Notes under the pieces: generated by a model
Database searches by the model: none
Told to the model about the DNA's origin: nothing
What the model saw: the letters and a program-made list of their open reading frames with translations, nothing else
Shown here: positions 63,948-64,000 of the stretch, in pieces
Numbering within the stretch: the first letter of the stretch is position 1
How the letters are laid out: the number at the start of each line of letters is the position of its first letter
Virus record (IMG/VR): IMGVR_UViG_3300035088_000014
Location: 1 to 64,000 of that record
Reading direction: 5' to 3' (one strand)
From: a virus
Length of the DNA stretch: 64,000 nucleotides
Program-made: the position numbers and the translations under genes

Positions 63948-63965
63948 AGTATTCAGCGTAAGTAG

Positions 63966-64000
63966 ATGAAGGCATGGGAAATAAATGTCGTGGTGGATGG
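63966..64000 (+). CDS. Start of a rightward gene (partial)
   Basis: ATG 63966 opens a frame reading MKAWEINVVVD to the window edge. It faces away from the regulator gene and follows the operator-like region. Too short to identify. Confidence 0.45.
   Translation, partial: MKAWEINVVVD

Overview
The window reads as most of the genome of a tailed double-stranded DNA bacteriophage (or prophage). It has a terminase pair, a portal, a scaffold-like protein, a major capsid protein, an adaptor, a large tail-hub protein, internal (ejection) proteins and fibres. There are no ribosomal or metabolic operons and I found no convincing tRNA. The set of adaptor, long nozzle-like protein and very large internal proteins, with no tape measure or sheath, suggests a podovirus-like particle (inference). 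The host is not shown directly. Tat signals, a secreted OB-fold-like protein of a family I know from soil bacteria, and Sec signals on fibres point to a Gram-negative soil bacterium, with Acidobacteriota a plausible guess (low to moderate confidence).

Layout. 1-1082: end of an upstream gene, a winged-helix-like protein and a DUF1643 protein. 1228-3140: a leftward group of small proteins (basic peptide, zinc ribbon, two-TM membrane protein). 3240-10929: rightward, tightly overlapping small accessory genes (secreted OB-fold-like protein, DUF3307 membrane protein, Tat-signal protein, many small Cys-rich proteins, HAD phosphatase, DUF5675, holin-like proteins). 11096-19475: fibre or adhesin genes, three of which carry Sec-type signals or an N-terminal TM anchor, including a pectate-lyase-like tailspike. 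20141-26269: portal, scaffold, capsid. 26362-28196: an intact IS1595-family insertion sequence with terminal inverted repeats and an 8-bp target duplication, sitting in the T-tract of the capsid terminator. 28221-44498: connector, tail hub, tail protein and internal virion proteins, ending in a 1916-residue polyvalent protein with GGDEF-like and ParB-like modules. 44509-46507: terminase small and large subunits. 46517-63780: one long leftward early operon (HNH endonucleases, GH99/GH71-like hydrolase, membrane proteins, RusA-like resolvase, Fis-like HTH, DnaC-like loader, Mom-like acyltransferase, recombination proteins, PD-(D/E)XK exonuclease, many microproteins), headed by a stand-alone winged-helix regulator. 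63781-64000: a divergent control region with palindromes, followed by the start of a rightward gene.

How it fits together. The leftward operon probably supplies early functions (regulation, replication loading, recombination, DNA modification) and the rightward block the virion. A 12-bp element, CACGGTATCTTG, occurs in the control region at the right end (twice) and near 5.2 kb (once), with a shorter match near 3.2 kb, so the two transcription blocks may share a regulator. A near-consensus parS-like palindrome lies in the 5.2-kb control region, and a ParB-like module is present in the giant virion protein. Solitary leftward genes sit tail-to-tail inside the structural block, four of them sharing the same 4-nt stop overlap with the upstream virion gene. 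Genes are very densely packed, with start/stop overlaps of the ATGA or GTGA type throughout, and many genes under 60 codons are visible only from such overlaps.
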